A DNA stretch of 64,000 bases from Chloroflexi bacterium bin125 (GCA_002239025.1 MPNM01000009.1:1-64000), one strand, 5' to 3'; counted from the stretch's first letter, positions 1 through 11,008 are shown. Notes: generated from the sequence alone by a model not told the origin. Numbers and translations: made by a program.

Positions 1-43
1 CCCCTCCGCCTTCGGCACCTCCCCCTGCGAGGGGGAGGAAAGA
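1..43. repeat. Family A intergenic palindromic repeat, fragment
   Basis: Partial copy of the A element: a C-rich run, the CTTCGGCAC(C) hairpin segment and a CCCCCTGCGAGGGGG hairpin. It lies just past the 3' end of ilvD. The left side is cut by the window edge. Confidence 0.6.
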
Positions 44-88
44 ATGCGAGCCACGCCAGCCTGCGCCAGCGGAGGAGTTGGACTCTGC

Positions 89-1771
89 CTAGCTCGTGAC
101 GGCTCCGCGTTCGGCTCCGCTGACCAGGGTGGCGTATTTGGCGAAGACTCCGTTTTCGTAGTTTGGACTTGGGGCTGACCAGTTGGCTCGGCGGCGGGCT
201 AGCTCGGCTTCGTCTACTTCGAGATTGAGTTGTCGGTTGGCGATGTCGAGAGTGATCTGGTCTCCCTCTTCGACCAGGGCGATTGGGCCTCCGACATAGG
301 CCTCGGGGGCGACGTGGCCGGCCATCAGGCCTCTAGTGGCACCGGAGAAGCGGCCGTCGGTGAGCAGGGCGACGGACTCTCCCAGGCCGGCTCCGACGAT
401 GGCGGCGGTGACTCCGAGCATTTCTCTCATGCCGGGGCCTCCCTTGGGGCCTTCGTAGCGGATGACGACGATGTCGCCGGCGTTGATCTCGTTGTTGGTG
501 ACGGCGGTCATGGCGTCTTCTTCTCGTTCGAAGACTCGGGCGGGGCCGCTTTGCAGGAGTCGTTCGTAGCCGGCGACCTTGACGACGCAGCCGTCGGGCG
601 CGAGCGAACCCTTGAGGATGACGAGGCCGCCGGTCTCCTTGAGCGCCTGGTCGACGGGCAGGATGACGTCTTGTCCGGGCGTTTCCACTGCGCCTTCGGC
701 GGCTTCAGCGATGGTCTGTCCGGTGACGGTCATGGCGTCTCCGTGCAGTTTGTCGGCCTCGAGCAGACGCTTGGCCAGCAGTGGAGTTCCTCCGGCTCGA
801 TCCATGTCGAGGGCGACGTAGCGACCGCCGGGTCGCAAGTCGCCGATCAGCGGGGTTTGCTCGGAGACGCGGTCGAAGTCGTCGATGCTGAGTTCGACTC
901 CGGCTTCTCGGGCGAGGGCGAGCAGGTGCAGGACGACGTTGGTCGAGCCGCCGGTCGAGGCGGCGCAGGCGATGCCATTCTCTAGCGCTTCCCTGGTCAG
1001 GAGGTCACGCGGCTTGACGCCTCGGCGGAGGACGTCCATGACGAGCTTCCCGGTCGCTTCGCCGACGTTGTGCTTGCGCGGGTCGGTGGCGCCAACGGTG
1101 GCTGAGCCCATCGGCGAAAGTCCGAGGAACTCGAGCGTGGTGGCCATCGTGTTGGCGGTGTACTGGGCGCCACATGCTCCTGCGCCGGGACAGGCATTGA
1201 GCGCGACCTGGTGCAGCTCGTCGTCGTCGATTGAGCCGGCCGAGTGCTGGCCGACGGCTTCGAACACATCCTGGATGGTGAGGTCGCGGCCGTCGTGGTG
1301 GCGTCCGGGGGCGATTGAACCGGAGTAGAGCGCGACCGAAGGAATGTTGATCCGCGCCATAGCCATGGCGGCGGCGGGGATGGTCTTGTCGCAGCCGCAG
1401 ATGACAACGGCGGCGTCGAAGGCGTAGCCGACGGCGCAGAGTTCGATCGAGTCGGTGATGATCTCGCGCGAGACGAGTGAGGCTTTCATGCCCTCGGTGC
1501 CCATGGTGATGCCGTCGGAGATGGAGACGGTGTTGACCTCCATCGGGGTGCCGCCGGCCTCGCGGATGCCGCGCATCACGTCCTGTGCGAGTTCGCGGTG
1601 GGAGAAGTTGCAGGGCATGGTGCCGATCCAGGAGTGGGCGACCATGACGAGGGGTTTGGAGAGCGCCTCGTCGTCGTAGCCGACGGAGTAGAGCTGGGAC
1701 CGGGCGGCGGCGCGGTTGGGGCCATCGACGAGGACGCTGGATCGTTCGCGGAGGTTGTCATTGGAGGTCAT
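89..1771 (-). CDS. ilvD: Dihydroxy-acid dehydratase
   Basis: Dehydrates 2,3-dihydroxyisovalerate and 2,3-dihydroxy-3-methylvalerate to the 2-keto acids of valine and isoleucine synthesis; a cytosolic Fe-S enzyme. The 560-residue product is normal length for the ILVD/EDD family. The three expected cluster cysteines are visible: Cys54 (MPCNFSH), Cys127 (GCDKTIPA) and Cys200 ([10 protein letters not shown]). The C-terminal [10 protein letters not shown] block is also present. I chose the ATG at 1771 ([10 protein letters not shown]); the frame stays open upstream to 1945, but that part overlaps the divergent MFS gene and has no family similarity. No other ilv or leu gene is in the window. Confidence 0.95.
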   Translation of the reverse strand: MTSNDNLRERSSVLVDGPNRAAARSQLYSVGYDDEALSKPLVMVAHSWIGTMPCNFSHRELAQDVMRGIREAGGTPMEVNTVSISDGITMGTEGMKASLVSREIITDSIELCAVGYAFDAAVVICGCDKTIPAAAMAMARINIPSVALYSGSIAPGRHHDGRDLTIQDVFEAVGQHSAGSIDDDELHQVALNACPGAGACGAQYTANTMATTLEFLGLSPMGSATVGATDPRKHNVGEATGKLVMDVLRRGVKPRDLLTREALENGIACAASTGGSTNVVLHLLALAREAGVELSIDDFDRVSEQTPLIGDLRPGGRYVALDMDRAGGTPLLAKRLLEADKLHGDAMTVTGQTIAEAAEGAVETPGQDVILPVDQALKETGGLVILKGSLAPDGCVVKVAGYERLLQSGPARVFEREEDAMTAVTNNEINAGDIVVIRYEGPKGGPGMREMLGVTAAIVGAGLGESVALLTDGRFSGATRGLMAGHVAPEAYVGGPIALVEEGDQITLDIANRQLNLEVDEAELARRRANWSAPSPNYENGVFAKYATLVSGAERGAVTS

Positions 1772-1892
1772 GAGGCTGCCTGCTCTGGATGGGATTGTTG
1801 GTGGTTTCGCGGACAGCGTACCGGCAGGACTGGTCAAGAACGTTCGCGAAGCCGTAACATGCGGAAGATTGAGCGAGTAAAGGCGGGGGCGG

Positions 1893-3344
1893 ATGAGCCA
1901 ACGCGTCGGGGCACCGACCAGCCAACCGGGATTTCTGCTTCGCATCTTCCCGGCGATGGAGTACCTCGAATATCGTCGGATGTTCTACGCCGCAGGGCTG
2001 TCGGCGATCTCTCTGTGGGCAATGATCACGGCACGCGGTTGGTTGGCCTACGACCTTACGGGCAGCCCATCGGGGACAGGGATCGTCACGTTCGCGGCGA
2101 TCGGCCCGTGGGTGTTGGCTCCGATCGGCGGAGCGCTGGCGGATCGGTTCGACCGGGCGAAGATCGTCATGCTTTCGCGCGTGGGTGCTGCGCTCTGCGC
2201 GCTGATACTGGCATATCTCGCCTTCTCTGGCGCTCTAGCGATGTGGAATCTGGTTCTGGTCACGCTGTTCTCGGGCATCATCCGCTCGGCCGAGATGCCA
2301 GCGCAGCAGGCGTTGCTGCCTAACACGATCAAGATGCATGCACTGCTCAGCGCAGTGACGATGGCTTCGATGATGCAGTTTGGCTCCAAAGTGATCGGCC
2401 CGGTGGCTGGCCCGGTCATCAAGAACTATGGCGCCGAGTGGGTGTTCGTAGCGACGGCCATGTTGCTGGCACTATCGATCTATCAGATGACGCGGATGAC
2501 AACGCGCTCGACCGGGGGCATCGCGGGCAGCACGAACGGGATCATGCGGGACACGGTGCAAAACGTACGGGTTGGGCTGCGCTATCTAGGCCGAGCGCCA
2601 TCTGTGCGGCTGATGATTGTCATGGTCTCCTTGCACTGCATGTTTACGATGGCGTTCGACTTTTCCTTGCTGCCGGCCTACGCGGATTTAATCCTGGGCG
2701 GAGGACAAGCTGAGTACGGCTACTTGTTGATGGCGATTGGAGGCGGGGCATTCGCGTCTACGATTGTGCTCTCAATGATGCCGGCCGGTCGTGTGCGAGG
2801 CCGGGTATTCCTCGTGGTCGGAGTGTTCTCGGGACTTTCCCTCATTTGGGTGGGCGTGGCGGATACGATGCTGCTCGCATTGATCGGCGGCGCGATGGCG
2901 GGGGCCAGCCAAGCAATGTTCATGGCGCTGACCTCAGCCATGATTCAGGCCGTCTTGCCCGACTCGGTGCGAGGCCGCGTGATGAGCCTGTACATGATGT
3001 TTGCCGGTGGAATCATGGCGGTCATGATCCTGGCCAACGGGCTGGCGGCGGACTACATCAGCATTCGTATTCTGTTGATCGGCCCGGGCATCATTTTCGC
3101 GCTGATCATGATCGCGGCACTGGTGCTTCCACGAATTCGCTCCGTGATTCGGAATGGCGGCATCGTCGAGGAAGGGCGCCGGATGGCGCAAGAGGTCGCG
3201 CGTACGGCGGCGACGGCGGCAGGCGCAGCGCTTCGTCCTGTGGTGCTGGCATCGCGTCCGGCGCCTCAGCGCAGCGTGGTTGAGGAGCGGCTCGGCAGTG
3301 GTGGAGGAGGCGGTGGCGGCGGTGGCGGCGGTGGCGGCGGGTAG
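1893..3344 (+). CDS. MFS transporter, EntS-like (MFS_3 type)
   Basis: A 483-residue major facilitator superfamily permease with about twelve hydrophobic segments. The MFS loop 2-3 signature appears as [12 protein letters not shown] (about residues 80-91). The overall pattern (MEYLEYRR start, GRV...D loops) resembles the enterobactin-exporter/macrolide-efflux branch, so a drug or siderophore exporter is likely, but the substrate cannot be read from sequence. ATG at 1893, divergent from ilvD with about 120 bp between. Oddity: the protein ends in an almost pure glycine tail of about 14 residues encoded by GGY repeats (about 3299-3341), a likely slippage-prone tract. Confidence 0.85.
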   Translation: MSQRVGAPTSQPGFLLRIFPAMEYLEYRRMFYAAGLSAISLWAMITARGWLAYDLTGSPSGTGIVTFAAIGPWVLAPIGGALADRFDRAKIVMLSRVGAALCALILAYLAFSGALAMWNLVLVTLFSGIIRSAEMPAQQALLPNTIKMHALLSAVTMASMMQFGSKVIGPVAGPVIKNYGAEWVFVATAMLLALSIYQMTRMTTRSTGGIAGSTNGIMRDTVQNVRVGLRYLGRAPSVRLMIVMVSLHCMFTMAFDFSLLPAYADLILGGGQAEYGYLLMAIGGGAFASTIVLSMMPAGRVRGRVFLVVGVFSGLSLIWVGVADTMLLALIGGAMAGASQAMFMALTSAMIQAVLPDSVRGRVMSLYMMFAGGIMAVMILANGLAADYISIRILLIGPGIIFALIMIAALVLPRIRSVIRNGGIVEEGRRMAQEVARTAATAAGAALRPVVLASRPAPQRSVVEERLGSGGGGGGGGGGGGGG

Positions 3345-3722
3345 TACGACGCCGGTATCTGTCAGGAAGAGGCGTTCGTAGGCGCTTGCGCGGATGTGTT
3401 CGTGGCTGTGATTGCGTCGTTGCAGGGATCCAGTTGTGGAGCGTGTCTCGGCACGTTGTCCTGCCCGAGCGATTCAATGAGGTTCTGGTCAGGGCAGATT
3501 GGCTTGAGAAGTCAGTAACGAAGGATTGGCCTGGTCACCGGCGCATCCACTTGCTCCCGTTGGCAATCCACTTACGACAAGCATCTCCATCGTGATCGAG
3601 CCAGGGAAGGATCGGGTCCCCGCGTAAAGCGGGGACTGGAGATAGAGTCCTGCGTCGGTTTCCGCAAGGGGGGAGAAGGGGAATAGGAAAGGTGCATCGG
3701 CCAAGGTAGCGGGCAGTCTCGG
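3345..3722. other. Intergenic region with one family B palindrome
   Basis: 378 bp between the convergent ends of the MFS gene and the minus-strand permease. I see no convincing gene. It holds one B palindrome (3616-3636) and a family-A-like run (CCGCAAGGGGGGAGAAGG) near 3662-3680. Confidence 0.7.
3616..3636. repeat. Family B palindrome (single copy)
   Basis: Perfect inverted repeat: arms GTCCCCGC / GCGGGGAC around GTAAA. The same 21-bp unit occurs as facing pairs at 40347-40443 and 53260-53356, and degenerate at 63430-63450. Confidence 0.85.
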
Positions 3723-6700
3723 TTAGTCGGCGCCGATTCGGAGGATCTGGCCGATGGTCATTCTCATGTAGAGGGCGACGATGACGGCGATGGCTCCGAG
3801 GAAGACGAGGCCGAGGACTCCGTAGGCTCCACCGATGGTGGCCCAGTCAGTGACGGTGACGAAGGGTGGTAGGACGGTTTCTCCGGTCTCGACGAAGCCG
3901 ACGAACTCGAGCATCATCGTGCCGAGTTGGAGTCCGACGGCAGTGCCGAGCGCCATGGAGACGGCGATGATCAGGATCTTCTCGATGCCCACCACCAGCA
4001 GCACTTGTGGCAGTGAGAAGCCCATTGTTCGCAGGACGGCGAACTCGCCTTGTTGCTGCTGGGCGACGAGCACCGAGGCGACGAGGAAGCCCAGCGCAGC
4101 GAGCAACACGATGGCGATGAAGGTGAGGAATAGCAGACCTTCCCAGCCAGCGGCGACGAGTGGGTCTTCGTCCTGCAGATTGCGGATGGCGTCGACGTCG
4201 AAGGCGTCGTGTTTCCACGGTGGGGTGACCTCGAGGAAGGTTCTGAGCTGACGCAGGCCTTCGTCGTCGGTGGGTTGGATCCAGACTTCATTGGGCGCAA
4301 CGGCGCCGATCGTGGCCGGGTTGCGATTGACTCGGTAGTAGAGGTAGTCGCGGTTGGCGATGATTAGCGAGCGTGCATTCTCGGGGTCCCAGGTGGGGAA
4401 GAGGTCGAACGAGCCGACGATCTGCACGGGTACATAGACGCTGGACATGCTCAGCTTGATGATTGCGCCCATGTCGAGCGACGCCTCAGCGAGGAAATCG
4501 TTGCTGACGATCACCGGCACCGGCGCATCCGGCCCGGACAGGCGCACGCCGCGAGGCAGACCAGTGCGCACGTCCCGGTTCCAGATGTAGCGCATGCCGA
4601 ACTCGCCGTCGCGTGTTTGCTCGGGCGAGAGGCGCGCGTCGTCGGGCAGCGGTCCGTCGCGGCTTGTGTCGGTGAAGACGGTCCAGCGGCCCTGCTCCTC
4701 GAAGCTTTCGATGATCACGCTGTCCTCGAAGCCGACGTTGATGATGTCGTCGGGGATGGAGGTTTGATGCGTGTACTGGATGGCGTCGAAACCGACGGTT
4801 CCGGAGAAATTGGTCGCGCCGGCGGTGCGGATGTTGACTCCCTGCAGAGTCCAGGGGCCGACATGCGGCGCGCCTGAGCCGACGAACAGGTCACCGTAGA
4901 GGAATCGCCAGCCTTCTTCTTGTTCAGCTCCGACTCCGAAGCCGCGGCCTCGTGGCAGGCCGAGGAGGGCGACATCTCGGAAGCGGCCTTTCCCGTCCTG
5001 CATACGCAGGCTGGGGGCGATTGCGCCGCTCGTCTTGGGCAACCAGAGCCACATGCCTACGAATGTGGCGTCGGCCGGAATGATGATCTGCTCGGTCTCA
5101 AATTCTGGTCCGGTCGCTCGGGAGATGAGCTCGCGAGCGTCGTCGACGGCAAAGTCTTCGCGGAACCAGAGCACGTCGCCGAATGTCTCGGGATCGATGC
5201 CGAGCACGCTGGCGTCGGTGACGTCGAGCGCGCCTCGTGAGAAGGAGGCGTTGGCTCGTACGACATAGGCAGATTTCTCAATGCCGGGCGCGTCGGCGAG
5301 ATCTTCTTCCAGCATCTGCACGGATGCGCCGCCGGAGCGCAGATCGGCCAGACGTAAGGCCGCGCCGGATTGATACGCGGCACGATCGTCGAACGACTTG
5401 TCCAGGGTCGCGCCGAAGGTTCCTCCGAACATGCCGAGCGAGGTCGCCATGATCAGGAGTAGCGCCAGGCGGCCGGGTTGGACGGGCGCGCGAGTCAAGT
5501 GCCAGAGGACCATTTGCATCGATGCGCCACCGACGATTCGGGCGATGCCTCCGAAGATTGACAACACGAGCGGGAACAGTCGCAGGAAGAGCACGGCGAC
5601 GGTGACGACGAACACGGCTGGAGCGACGAGCAGTAACGGGTCTTGCTGGAGTCCGCCGAAGAGATCTTCCGTCACCAGCGAGCCGGACTCCTGGAGCTGG
5701 AAGAAGAGCAGGGCGCCGACGCCGACGACGACCAGATCGAGGTAGTAGCGCTGGAACACCGGCTTGTCTTCGGGCCGAGAGGTCGAGCGGGCGTAGTGCA
5801 CGACGGTCGCGCGGTTCGAACGCCAGGCGGGCCAGAGCAAGGCGATGAAGCTGAGCGCCGCGCCGACCGCGGCCCAGATGTAGACCTCGGTTGTCAGCTC
5901 AACGCTGAGCCGGGCGCCGCCGGTCAATCCTTCAAAGGCGGGCGAGTAGCCGAGGAAGGCGATCGCCTCTCTGGCGACCAGTGGACCCACTCCGAGCGCC
6001 AAGGCGACCAATATCAACCCTTCAATGGTCGAAATGGACATGATGTGGCCAAGTCCGGCGCCTCTTGACTTGAGCAGCGCGACCTCGGAGGACTGGCGCT
6101 CAACGACCATGGTCGAGACGAGCACCAGATAGAAGAGGACGATGCCGACGATCTGCAAGGTCAGTACCAGGAGTGGGATCGAGGAGAAGAATTCCTTCGT
6201 CTCGTAGTCGTTGAGGACGTTGACCACATCGGTCTCGATGCGGGCTCGATCTATCTCTTTAGCAATGGACTCGAACGCGGCGCGGAAGCGAACGGCGGCG
6301 AGACCCGCATCGTCGGCGACGAAGGCGCTGCGCTCGACCTGGGCGTAGACCTCGAGTCGAGCGCGCAGCTCGGGCATGTAGCCAGCCATGGCGTCGACAA
6401 CGGTGGCCCTGGGGGCGAAGAAGGCGAAGGCGTCGGTTTTTTCCACCGGGACGTGGAAATGGTCGCGTCTGACGCCCCAGTAGCGCTCGTTGTAGTCGAT
6501 TGGGCGCACGAGTCCTACGACGCGGATCTGAATCGGTAAGGCGTCGTCTCGCCAGGATGCGTGGATATCTCGGGTTTCGCCGAGCGTGAACCCGCCCGAG
6601 GCTGCGGCGTCGATGCCCATGGCGACATCGATGACGGGCGGCTCATCGGGCGTCGCGGCCGGCGCGGCGTCGGGCCAGCGGCCGTCAACGAGCTCGATGC

Positions 6701-7124
6701 GGTCTTGTACGCCCTCGAACCACAGCACTCTGGCGCGGTCGCGTGGGTCCTCCTCGGGTGGAATGCCGCCGACATCGGTCATGAAGAAGGTGGCGGAGGT
6801 CAGCGATTTCTTGACGTCGGAGATGTAGTCGCTAGGGATGCGGAGGCGGCGGTCGATGACATCGAAGGACTCCTCGGCCAAGCCGCCGGAGAGACCGTGG
6901 GCCGCGTTGAGGATGCGCACATCGAGGTCGGCGTCGGAGATGCGGCGAAGATCGGTCTGCAGTCCCAGGTCCTGCAGGGCGTTGCGATAGATCGAAGTAG
7001 AGGCCATCAGGGCGACGGCGAGGACGACGCCGACGGCGACGGCGGCCATCAGCCGTCGGTTGCCGTTGAGCCGGCGAACGGCGATGCGGAACGCCGTGGG
7101 AAGGGAACTGAAGATGCCGCCCAT
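3723..7124 (-). CDS. Large FtsX/MacB-type ABC transporter permease
   Basis: A 1133-residue membrane protein built like a fused, duplicated FtsX permease. It has one N-terminal membrane segment (about 24-43), a large extracytoplasmic MacB-PCD-like part, then a cluster of membrane segments (about 330-560). A second large external domain follows, and a C-terminal FtsX block has the typical QQQQGEFAVLRTMGFS cytoplasmic loop. Such permeases work with a LolD/MacB-type ATPase in lipoprotein, lipid or peptide export, but no such ATPase is adjacent. Start chosen at the ATG at 7124 (MGGIFSSL); the upstream open frame to 7628 is antisense to the divergent gene. Paralogous to the divergent neighbour. Confidence 0.85.
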   Translation of the reverse strand: MGGIFSSLPTAFRIAVRRLNGNRRLMAAVAVGVVLAVALMASTSIYRNALQDLGLQTDLRRISDADLDVRILNAAHGLSGGLAEESFDVIDRRLRIPSDYISDVKKSLTSATFFMTDVGGIPPEEDPRDRARVLWFEGVQDRIELVDGRWPDAAPAATPDEPPVIDVAMGIDAAASGGFTLGETRDIHASWRDDALPIQIRVVGLVRPIDYNERYWGVRRDHFHVPVEKTDAFAFFAPRATVVDAMAGYMPELRARLEVYAQVERSAFVADDAGLAAVRFRAAFESIAKEIDRARIETDVVNVLNDYETKEFFSSIPLLVLTLQIVGIVLFYLVLVSTMVVERQSSEVALLKSRGAGLGHIMSISTIEGLILVALALGVGPLVAREAIAFLGYSPAFEGLTGGARLSVELTTEVYIWAAVGAALSFIALLWPAWRSNRATVVHYARSTSRPEDKPVFQRYYLDLVVVGVGALLFFQLQESGSLVTEDLFGGLQQDPLLLVAPAVFVVTVAVLFLRLFPLVLSIFGGIARIVGGASMQMVLWHLTRAPVQPGRLALLLIMATSLGMFGGTFGATLDKSFDDRAAYQSGAALRLADLRSGGASVQMLEEDLADAPGIEKSAYVVRANASFSRGALDVTDASVLGIDPETFGDVLWFREDFAVDDARELISRATGPEFETEQIIIPADATFVGMWLWLPKTSGAIAPSLRMQDGKGRFRDVALLGLPRGRGFGVGAEQEEGWRFLYGDLFVGSGAPHVGPWTLQGVNIRTAGATNFSGTVGFDAIQYTHQTSIPDDIINVGFEDSVIIESFEEQGRWTVFTDTSRDGPLPDDARLSPEQTRDGEFGMRYIWNRDVRTGLPRGVRLSGPDAPVPVIVSNDFLAEASLDMGAIIKLSMSSVYVPVQIVGSFDLFPTWDPENARSLIIANRDYLYYRVNRNPATIGAVAPNEVWIQPTDDEGLRQLRTFLEVTPPWKHDAFDVDAIRNLQDEDPLVAAGWEGLLFLTFIAIVLLAALGFLVASVLVAQQQQGEFAVLRTMGFSLPQVLLVVGIEKILIIAVSMALGTAVGLQLGTMMLEFVGFVETGETVLPPFVTVTDWATIGGAYGVLGLVFLGAIAVIVALYMRMTIGQILRIGAD

Positions 7125-7283
7125 GCTGCGCTCTGCCGCCCGTCTTGCTGCGTGCCCTGCTGCGCGTCCTGTGACCTGCCCCGCATGGCGCTGCGTGTTC
7201 CGACGTACAGCGTCTGTAGGGGTATGTTCGACCGCGTTGCCTTCGTAGACTACTAGGCGATACGGAATTATCAGCGTCGCGTC

Positions 7284-10200
7284 GTGCAAACGGCGGGGGC
7301 GGAATCTGAGCGAGTTGCGGGGGTCTGGGTGGAGACGTTTGGGTCCGTACTGGCCTTTGTCCTGCGCCGCATGCGTGATAGCTGGCGGCTGCAGTTGGTG
7401 ATCGCCGCGGGCATTCTCGTCGCCGCGGTGTTGATGTCCTCCACGACGATCTACACCCGGGCGGTCTCGGACCTCTCGCTGACGGTCACGCTGCGTGAAG
7501 ATCTGACCGAGCGCCGCCAGATGTTCACGTATATGTGGGGCTTGCCGATGTCGGGCGGGCCGAACGAATCGGCACGCGGCTATGCCGAGGAGTCGATCAC
7601 GGAGCGATTTGGCGACGTGGAGTCGCAACGATTGCGCTATCGCTCGACGATTCCAATGCGCATCGATCTGCCGTCACGACCGGGTCAGGTGATTCCGGCG
7701 ACCGCTTACTTTGCTGCGCTCGATGATGCCGACGAGCATGTCAATCTGCTGGAGGGTCGGTATCCGGAGCCGCCATCGATGACGGCGGACGGTCAGCTGG
7801 CCGGACCGATTGAGATTGCGATGCCGGAACAGGCGGCGCGGATTTATCGGGTAGGCGTCGGCTCGGAAGTGAACATCGTTGACGGCTTCGACGAGTGTGA
7901 CCGCGAGCCGGATCCGCCGCCGGGCGGTCCGCCGCCGCCGCCGCGTCCTCCGTGTGAGCCGACGATGTTGATCACGCGCCTGATTCCGGTCGTGATCACC
8001 GGGATCGTCGAGCCGGACAACGTCGAAAGCAGCTATTGGAAGCGCGTTCCTCGGGATATCACCTTCGGCGTCTACTCGGGGCCGCCGCAGCCGCAGACCG
8101 TGCCGCTGATCGTGGCCTGGCAATCGTTCGATGAGGGGCTGCCCAATGTCATGGGCGGCGACCTGGTCAACACGAACTGGATCTCGGAGATCGACACCGA
8201 CCAATTCAATGTGGCGGTGCTGGACGAGACTCGGGCCTCCTTCGATCTGTTGCGCGAGGACTTGCGCTCCGTCGGCGGCGGTATGCGATCACCGATCGAG
8301 CCTCGGCTTGAGTCGTTCGTCAAGGACCTCAACTTCACCACGGTGCCGATCCTGATGCTGCTGGCGCAGGTCGTGGGAATTGCGCTGTTCTACGTCGTGA
8401 TCGTGTCCGGGGTGCAAGTGGCGCAGCGGCGCGAAGAGCTGTTCTCGATGCGCTCACGTGGAGCGTCGATCTTCCAGGTGATCTGGCACACGGCAATCGA
8501 GGGGGTACTGCTCGCGGTGATCGCAGCGGCGGTCGCGCCGTTCATTGCGGTCGCAGTGATCGGACTGTTGGGCTACACGCCCGTCTTCGAGCCGCTGACC
8601 GGCGGCAACACGATTCCGACGACGCTGACCGATATGGCCTTCCTGCTCTCTGCAGCGGGCGCGATTGTGGCGGTGCTGTTCACGCTGGCGCCGTTGGTGA
8701 TCGCGAGCCGGACGCGAGTGTTATCCGAGCGGCTACGCGGGGTGTCGCGACCGGCCGGACCGAACGCGTTGCAGCGCTACTTCCTCGATGTCGCCCTGGT
8801 GCTGGTCGCGGTGGGGTTGATCTTTGAGGCGGACCTGAAGGGCACCGTGTTCGAGCGCAACAGCGTTGGCGGTCTGTCGGCCGATCCGTTGCTGCTGAGC
8901 ACACCGATCTTGTTCGCTCTAGCGGCCACGCTGGTGATCCTGCGCTTCCTGCCCTACTTCTACCGATTCTTCGCCTGGCTGACGTACGACCGGTTCCCGT
9001 TGTCGGTCGCCTCGACGCTTCGTTATGTGAGCCGAACGGTCGGACCGGCGGCGCGGCTGACCATCCTGCTGATGCTGGGCGCGGCGCTGGGTACGTTTGC
9101 GGCGTCGTATGCGGACACGGTTGAACGTTCGCTCGAGGAGCGGATTGAGTACGACGCAGGGGTGGAGTTCCGTGTCGGATTGGGCGAGACCGGATACTCG
9201 TCGGCCAGCGGCGTGCGTTCACGTCTCGGGCCGATCGAGGGAGTTGAGGCGGTAGCGGCCGTACACCGGAGCAAAGTGTCGGCGGGCCGGGCGGTCGGTA
9301 CGACGACGACAGTGACTGTCCTAGGCGTCGAACCGAAGGCGGCAGTCGAGATGATGTGGTTCCGCGAGGACCTGTCGTTGATGACGTTCGAGGACCTGAT
9401 CAGCACCATTGATGTGCCTCCGGTCGGGCGCGGCGTCGGAATTCCTGCCGAGACGGAGACGCTCCGAGTCTGGGTGCGCATGGGTCCAGGTGAGTCGGAC
9501 CAGTCGCTCTGGTTGCGGGTGCGCGATGGCGATGGCAAGTACCACACGGCCGGCGGTCTGGCGATGCCGACTCCGAGCACGCCCTGGACGGCGATGGAGA
9601 TCGATTTCCAGTCGGAGATTGTCGGCTCAGGCGGCACCGCGCCGTTCTCGCTGCATTCGATCGTAATGAGCGAACCGTTCGGCCTATTCGCCTCGGAGCC
9701 GTCGACGGTGTATTTCGACGCGGTGACGGCGATTCAGCCGGACGGGCGCGAGCTGATTGTCGAGGATTTCGAGAATCGAGGTTGGCTGGAGTTTGTTCAG
9801 CGTCGTGGATCTGGAGATGATATCGAGTTCGAGGAAGACGACGACCCGATCTCAGGCGAACATGTGATGGCCTTCTATCCGGGAGTCGGACAGTCGCCGG
9901 GCTTGCGCGCGGCGCACTTTGCCGATCCGTCATTCTGCACGAACACTCGCTGCACGGTGCCAACGATTGTCGGCGCGGACTTTGCCGAGCGGCAGCGCCT
10001 GGAAGTGGGTGACCGGTACACCCTGCGCATGGACGCCATGGTTCTGACGGCGCGGGTATCGAGCATCGTCGAACTGTTCCCCACGTTGCGGCCCGATGAG
10101 CTGCCGTTCATCGTGGCGGACTATGACGCGCTCTACCACATGGGATCTGTGACTGCGCTCCGTCCATCGGTGACGCCGACCGAGACCTGGCTCGACCTAC

Positions 10201-10748
10201 CCGACGATCCAGAACTTCGCCAGGCGGTGAAGGATGAGCTGAGTCGGCCTCGGTACTCATTGGGCAGGTTCAATGACCGGATCGAACGACTCGATGACAG
10301 CGGTCGTGATCCGCTGACAACCGCTGGAGGCTCGGGAATTCTGCTGGTGGCGTTTATCGCGATCTCGCTGTTGCTGGCGCTGGCGTTCCTGGTCTCGATG
10401 GCGGTGGCGGCGCGTCAGCGTCGCCTGGAGATGGCGTTGCTGCGAACGGTCGGGGTAGGCAACTTCAGCATTCTGATTCAACTGTTCCTTGAGTACGCGA
10501 TCATTACCGGGACCGGACTGGTACTGGGTGTAGTCCTGGGCAACCGGATCTCGTTGTTGCTACTGGCCTACCTGGAGATCGACGAGACGGGTCGGACGGT
10601 CTTGCCGCCGTTCCAGATCGAGACGGACTGGCAGATTCTCGGGGTGGCGTTTGCGGTGCTGATCAGTGTGCTGGTGGTCGGTGTGTTGGCAACCTGGCGC
10701 TGGTTCCTCAAGCTGGAGCTGAACCGAGAGTTGCGCCTGACGAACTAG
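7284..10748 (+). CDS. Large FtsX/MacB-type ABC transporter permease, paralogue of the divergent gene
   Basis: 1154 residues with the same layout as the 3723-7124 gene: an N-terminal membrane segment, an external domain with a Pro-rich stretch (PPPGGPPPPP, about residue 212), a central membrane cluster, a second external domain and a C-terminal FtsX block (RQRRLEMALLRTVGVG loop). Shared local motifs support paralogy: WFREDL versus WFREDF, and the 'TVLPPF' segment before the last membrane helix. The start is GTG at 7284 or GTG at 7329; neither has a clear ribosome site. The 159-bp gap between the two genes must hold both promoters. Substrate unknown, and no ATPase gene is nearby. Confidence 0.85.
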   Translation: MQTAGAESERVAGVWVETFGSVLAFVLRRMRDSWRLQLVIAAGILVAAVLMSSTTIYTRAVSDLSLTVTLREDLTERRQMFTYMWGLPMSGGPNESARGYAEESITERFGDVESQRLRYRSTIPMRIDLPSRPGQVIPATAYFAALDDADEHVNLLEGRYPEPPSMTADGQLAGPIEIAMPEQAARIYRVGVGSEVNIVDGFDECDREPDPPPGGPPPPPRPPCEPTMLITRLIPVVITGIVEPDNVESSYWKRVPRDITFGVYSGPPQPQTVPLIVAWQSFDEGLPNVMGGDLVNTNWISEIDTDQFNVAVLDETRASFDLLREDLRSVGGGMRSPIEPRLESFVKDLNFTTVPILMLLAQVVGIALFYVVIVSGVQVAQRREELFSMRSRGASIFQVIWHTAIEGVLLAVIAAAVAPFIAVAVIGLLGYTPVFEPLTGGNTIPTTLTDMAFLLSAAGAIVAVLFTLAPLVIASRTRVLSERLRGVSRPAGPNALQRYFLDVALVLVAVGLIFEADLKGTVFERNSVGGLSADPLLLSTPILFALAATLVILRFLPYFYRFFAWLTYDRFPLSVASTLRYVSRTVGPAARLTILLMLGAALGTFAASYADTVERSLEERIEYDAGVEFRVGLGETGYSSASGVRSRLGPIEGVEAVAAVHRSKVSAGRAVGTTTTVTVLGVEPKAAVEMMWFREDLSLMTFEDLISTIDVPPVGRGVGIPAETETLRVWVRMGPGESDQSLWLRVRDGDGKYHTAGGLAMPTPSTPWTAMEIDFQSEIVGSGGTAPFSLHSIVMSEPFGLFASEPSTVYFDAVTAIQPDGRELIVEDFENRGWLEFVQRRGSGDDIEFEEDDDPISGEHVMAFYPGVGQSPGLRAAHFADPSFCTNTRCTVPTIVGADFAERQRLEVGDRYTLRMDAMVLTARVSSIVELFPTLRPDELPFIVADYDALYHMGSVTALRPSVTPTETWLDLPDDPELRQAVKDELSRPRYSLGRFNDRIERLDDSGRDPLTTAGGSGILLVAFIAISLLLALAFLVSMAVAARQRRLEMALLRTVGVGNFSILIQLFLEYAIITGTGLVLGVVLGNRISLLLLAYLEIDETGRTVLPPFQIETDWQILGVAFAVLISVLVVGVLATWRWFLKLELNRELRLTN

Positions 10749-10776
10749 GTATGATGCAGTCAGCGCTGGAGGCGTA

Positions 10777-10989
10777 ATGAAACGTAAGATGGGCCGACTC
10801 AAGAGCGCGGTGAACTCGGTGACCGACCGACTGCCGGGCGGCGAGCGGCGCCGGGTGCTTCGCGGACGACCCAAGACCAATGGGTTGTCGGACGGTGAAC
10901 TGGCTCGGCTGAAGGGCTATTCCGAGCACCAGGCGGGTGTCGCGCATACGCCGCACATCGGCAATATCGGTGGTCCCGGAGTTGGTTAG
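10777..10989 (+). CDS. Small basic protein, unknown function
   Basis: 70 residues, rich in Arg/Lys at the N-terminus and Gly/His at the C-terminus. I do not recognise a family. It is supported by a good ribosome site (GGAGG about 5 nt before the ATG) and by its place 28 bp after the permease stop in the same direction. Another small gene with a ribosome site follows 19 bp later. It may be an accessory protein or simply co-transcribed. Confidence 0.55.
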   Translation: MKRKMGRLKSAVNSVTDRLPGGERRRVLRGRPKTNGLSDGELARLKGYSEHQAGVAHTPHIGNIGGPGVG

Positions 10990-11008
10990 CAGAGCAGGGA
11001 GAAGCGAT

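Noticed and set aside
230-985. A 251-residue open frame on the plus strand opposite ilvD
   Set aside because: It is antisense to a well-conserved enzyme, is acidic and low-complexity (Gly/Asp/Val) and results from codon bias of the real gene.
7125-7628. A 168-residue N-terminal extension of the minus-strand permease
   Set aside because: It is rich in Arg/His, antisense to the divergent permease, and would cover both promoters. The ATG at 7124 begins right before the first membrane helix.
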